Below are positions 34,601-40,600 of a stretch of 64,000 nt of DNA, in pieces. The stretch's first letter is position 1. Each line of letters opens with the position of its first letter. Source of the stretch: Euclidia mi (lineage: Eukaryota > Arthropoda > Insecta > Lepidoptera > Erebidae); contig OX123209.2 in assembly GCA_944739405.2 (NCBI GenBank), forward strand, positions 11,302,217 through 11,366,216, read 5' to 3'. Position numbers and translations under genes: made by a program. The notes beneath the pieces were generated by a model. It did no database searches. It was not told the DNA's origin and saw nothing but the letters and a program-made list of their open reading frames with translations.

Positions 34601-37600
34601 TCTTCTTATTATTAGAATAAATAAAGAATTTTGTTTTACGACCATACACGACTAACAATTTATCTTATGTAACAACACTGTAAAATCAGAAGTCTTAATT
34701 AATGTTGCCAAAGGCAATTATTTTTGGGAATTTAACTTTTAATTAGGTACATCTTTATCTTTATTAAATTATTTTATTTATTATTATATATATTATACAT
34801 ATTTCTTGTGTTCGTGTGTATGTCACTGAACTCCCCCTAAACGACTGGACCGATTATGATGAAATTTTTTGTGTGTGTTCAAGAGGACTTGAGAATGGTT
34901 TTGATTCACAATTTAATGCAAATAATGTGTACCACATGGATGGTAGAACCAATATGCTTTGAGATATACATGACTATATCTGAAATAAACTCCAAGTCAC
35001 TACTCCGCGTCACATATTGTAAAAATTAACGTCTTATTATAAATTATATATTATAAATATAATATTATGAACTAGCTGTCACACGTGGCTCCGCCCGAGT
35101 GGATGTATGAGACGAATAATTTCACTCGGATATACTGATGCAATGGCCATGAAGTCGTGTTCATAATATAAGAACAGAATTAGTGAAATAGTAGAACCAA
35201 CGTATTCGTAGCCTCATGTGAAATTGTTAATAGGCTAATTGCGAATCTATTACTGTGTTAATATTGTATATTCTGGTAATAGATTAGTAACTTAAGCCGT
35301 TTGTGTTATTCATTGGACTAAACAACAAAACTCTTCATTATTTGCTATCATTGAACAATAGAATCATCTGATTGAAGAATAGAAAAGTTGAGTATTAAAG
35401 TTACTTATTCTAGTTATCCCGATTGTATATACGACTCGATTAAGTACCTATTTCATATGTCATCTGACCTCCGCAACTTAAAATGATAATATGGTTTTGA
35501 CCAGAATCAGGATATTTCAAGCTACTGCCGCTACTTACTCCTTACAACGACGGTCAAAGATCTTTATGACAGCAGGAACCAAGGGATTAACGTACTCACA
35601 TTGCAGCACACAATAACCACAAAATAAAAAAAAACGCTATGGTTTCGAACTCAAGTCTCTCTAATATAAGTTTCTGTCTCTCTTATATTATGTATACAAT
35701 ATATCCATGTATTTGGAGATTAGAGAGGCATATTTGACAAAAGATCCATACAAAATACATATGTCAATACTAGCTGTCGCTCACGGCTCCACCCGCGTGG
35801 ATGTCGGTTATCGCGATAAAAACTATGTCCTTCCTCGGGTCTTTAATTGCTCGAAGAATTATGAATATAGATCTCTCAACAAGAAATCCTCTTAATATTG
35901 GACAACTACTGCTAAGCCGTCGAGTCTGTATATTGTATAATTATAGTATAGTGCAGATGGGATCTTATAATTCCTCATCAGATGTTTCAGATCTCTGATT
36001 TTTATAAGGCAACAGAAAATGCTCATCAGACTGAATAACTTTATCTGACACGTCATGGCTGTATATGTTTTAGCGTAGCTGGGCTCTCCGCATCAGATGT
36101 TCGAGATCTTCAAATAATCTCCCATAAGAAAATGCTCATCAGGCATAATGTTTTTTGCCAAACCGCATTTTTATGTTTTATAGTTTCGCCGGGCTGCACA
36201 GTGTTCGGCGTAGAACAAGCCAGGTGGACAAAAATATATTTTCAGTCATTATAATATACTAGAGGACGCCAGCAGCTACGCCTGCAATTTTTTTAAATTA
36301 CCCGTTTTGGCTGATCCCGTGGGAATTTCGGGAAATCCCCTCTTAGTGCACCCCTACGGTCCTCAAGGAACATACATGCCAAATTTCAGCTTCCTGCGCC
36401 CAACAGTTTCGGCTGTAGCGTGTCTGTCAGTCAGTCAGTAACGCAAGGATTTTATATATTAAGATAATACTATATTTTTAAATAAATTATGCCGTGTGGT
36501 TGAAAGCATAGAATACAAGTGTCACCACCCCCTATCTTCCCGTGGGTGTCGTAAGAGGTGACTAAGGAATAACACGATGCAAATACCATCTTTGCGTAGA
36601 GACGGAAAACTCAACATCAAACCCCATACGACTGCCTCGTTGGTCTCGCGGCATAAATGTGCGCGTGGGATCGGGAGGTCCCGGGTTCGATTCCTGGGTC
36701 GGGCAGTGTTATTGGGTTTTTCTGTCTCGAAATTCTCAGTAGCAGCACGGAGTCTGGAAATGTGCCCGGTACGGCAATAGGCTCGCACCTTATTACGTGG
36801 GACTAAAGTATATCTGGCGAAAAGTGGGTGTAGAAATACACCTCTGCCTACCCCTTCGGGCATAAAAGGCGTGACGTTATGTATGTATACAAAAATTATA
36901 AACTGACATATATTAAACAAAAATTATTTATACAAAAATTATTAACTGACATATTTATAAAAATAATAGTCAATTCAAATCAAATAATAAATATAAAAAG
37001 AACCACCAAGATCACAAGATGTAGGCTCCAAGTTGTTTATTTGTTCCAAAACTTTATTAGTCTCGATTTTTGTTAATTCCGTAGTTTCTTTGGCAAAAAT
37101 GAATTTAATTGAACGGCAAAACATCGACGATGGATGAGGATTTTGCCAGATAATGTTGTTACCTTCGTCGATTAACCTAAGAGAAACAAATGAAAAAACG
37201 AAAAGGAACTCATCAGTGTCTTCGCTATTGTCAAATCTCTGTTTATAACCACTATGAGATGATAGACCACCCATTTACTTATAAGAGTAAACGAGGAATT
37301 GTGGAGCACGCTTGTGACAACTTCTCTCCGAGCTTCTAACTAACCGTTCTGCAGTTTTATTAAAAATAGCATGTAGCTCAATTTCTGCTCGAGATTGTGG
37401 CACAACAACGTGATTCTCGGAAGGATAACACGCTTTTTTTTTTTTAACAATTCATTCATATGATGGAGACACGTGATGTCCGACTTTCATAGTCCATGTC
37501 CTAGTCTGCTTGTATGAGTGACTTTTTGATTTTGAATCAATGTAATACGCTAATGCCTCGTCACTACTTAGCGGTCTATTACTTTGCACAGCACTTGGTT

Positions 37601-40600
37601 GTTGAAGGCCAATATATACACTTACGGAAGCTGGATCAATGCCAATGTTCTTTATAACTCTGGCAACGTTCTTATGTTCAGTTGACCGTGCAGCTACCTC
37701 TTCTGCAGTCATTAATTCTATCTTCGAAGACTTTTTAGGCCTGCCAGGCCGAGAAAGGTCAGCGGATGAGGTAGAAGGCTGTGGTTGAGTCGATCGCATA
37801 CAAATTACTATCTCATCGCCTTTCAGCTACATCTTATTCTTATAAGGAAACGCTCTTTTGACTTTCCTGAAGAAACCCATTTTGTAGCAATTTTCGAAGA
37901 AATATTGGCTAATGTCATCTTAATTTCCCTTTGACATTCTTCAGTAATGTCAGATAAATCAAACTTAGATGAAATAAACGATCATTTTTTTCGTCTTTTT
38001 CGTGCTTTAGCCATTTTTCGAAAAACTCTATTTTACTAATAGAGTAAAGCTTTTCTGAAAAAAAAAAGTAGTTGTACTCAAGTGTGCTACGTAAAATATA
38101 TGACATAATCGTCCATAGTCATGCAGCTAAAACATATCAAAAATTCAGCCTGGATACAAGAGGATACATGGCTTTTCCAAGCTTGATAAGTTCGAAAACA
38201 AAGATAAAACATCATTTTTTTTGTGCATTCATAGTTAGTCTACTTTACGTATGTTTATGACACATTAAAAGGATTCTTACAAGAAAATATATTATACATA
38301 CCTTCAGAAGTAAAATCTATCACTGAAACTTTAAACAAAATAAGAACTGTCACCATGAGGTGTTAGCACAAGTGTAGCAAAAATGCCACTGACCTATTTC
38401 TTTAATTGCATTTACCTCATTAGCTTACTTTGATAAACGATTACTCATCAGTATGGAATGTTACACGTACCTAAACAATTCTTGGAATCAGGGGCTTAGG
38501 GGTGTTGTTTACAGGTAGAAAATACCTAATTCCGGGAATTTGATAATGACTTTTGTCCACATAGTTTGTTCTACGGCGAACACTGTGGGCTGTTGTGGTA
38601 CTGCATCAGGTGTTCCACTTTCCAAAATCAATTATAGACTATAATTATGTTGACCCAGACCTAATAGCAATATTACAAAAAGAGTTTCATTCAAATCCAT
38701 CCAGTAACTTCAGAGATTAGCGCGTACAAATAGACAAACGGACAAACAGACAGAATTTATTTTCTAGATTCATGCTCCTTTACTGATTCTTAGCCTAACA
38801 GAGTATTTTTTTTAACATATTCAAAGTACAAAAATATTATTTTTTAGTGTTTTATTATATGTATGAAATATAAATATAATAACACAGCAGAGAGTAACGG
38901 AGTCTAGTGATGTGCCCGGTAAAGGCAATAGGCTCGCCTCCTATTACGTGGGACCACTGGGACCTAAAAATTCATGGCGAAATGTGGGTGTAATATTACA
39001 TCTCTGCCTACCCCGTCAGGGATACAGGTGTGCGTGAGCCTATAAAAATAATATAGATATACAAATAATAGCGGATGCCGCAACTACGCTCATCTATTTT
39101 ATATACTTATGCAGTTTATCGGTTGAGGTATTCTATCGGATTTATACGGATGACACTGATTTCATCACGAGTAGATCGTCCCCACGGAACAGACAAAACA
39201 GTAATTTTCTGTGCCGTGATCCACCCATCAAAGGAAATACTACGCTCTCACGGAATATAAACGCCAACTAATATAGTGCCTGAGATTAGCGTGTCCAATC
39301 AAACAAACTCTTCAGCATTATAATACTAATTTAGAAATTGCATCTGGCATCACTAAAATGACATTATAAATGTCAGTCAGATTAAGTCAGATAAGTCAGT
39401 TGAATAATTACATACCTTTGTTGTTTTCTTTCAAACTTTATTATTTCGCCTACATTATGCTGAGTAAGTATTATTCTATCATCGTTTACCTATTCATTGT
39501 CAACGAGATACATAGTAAACCATTCCTATTATTTGTCTTTAACTCTCTTAAACTTACTCTTTCAGATCTTTCGTGTTCAGTTTAGCTGAAATAGTGCGCA
39601 GATCGAGTTTGGAACGTCTCAGGAGTGTAAGAAGCAAGTAGATCATAAGACATGTGGATAAAAGGACTTCAACACTAAGAAGTTTTGAATAAATTGACAA
39701 ATGTTGAAAGATGTCGCGCAATAAACAAATTGCAGTGATATACAAACCACTGGGTGTGTATTCTAAAGATTATGATGTTATTTTTCTCTGTATTTATACC
39801 AATGGTTAGTAAACTATAGTTACTTTGTGATATTTTCCCAAGCCAGTATTTCAAATTACTAAATGCATGTGGTTTTAAAGTCAGTCTAAAAATAAACAAT
39901 ATTCAGAAAATTTTTACAGTAATTCTACTGAAATTCATAAAAAATTTAAAGGTAACCTCTAAGTCTGTCATAGTCTTAATAAATATATAATTTGTTGGCA
40001 AACTGAAATGATATATTTTGATAAATACAAGAGTAGGTAATAAAAAATATCATTAAATAAAGTCATGTATTTTTTACTTATTTCAATGTTCAATAATTTC
40101 TTGTTTTTAGCTAATTACGGCAGACTTCAAGAACCGAGAGTAGGCAAGAATAGCAAGAATGTGAAGTCTGAAATAATGAGTTCACCAATTGGACATGTCT
40201 CAGTGTAGCAAGAATATGAAGTCTGCGGTAATATTAGTACTGAAATAATGAGTTCACAAATTGGACATGTCTCGGTGTAGCAAGAATATGAAGTCTGCAG
40301 CAATATTAGTACTGAAATAATGAGTTCACCAATTGGACATGTCTCGGTGTAGCAAGAATATGAAGTCTGCAGCAATATTAGTACTGAAATAATGAGTTCA
40401 CCAATTGGACATGTCTCGGTGTAGCAAGAATATAAAGTCTGAGGCAATATTAGTACTGAAATAAGGAGTTTACAAATTGGACATGTCTCGGTGTAGCAAG
40501 AATATGAAGTCTGTGGCATTATTAGTACTGAAATAAGGAGTTTACAAATTGAACATGTCTCGGTGTAGCAAGAATGTAAAGTCTGTGGCATTATTAGTAC

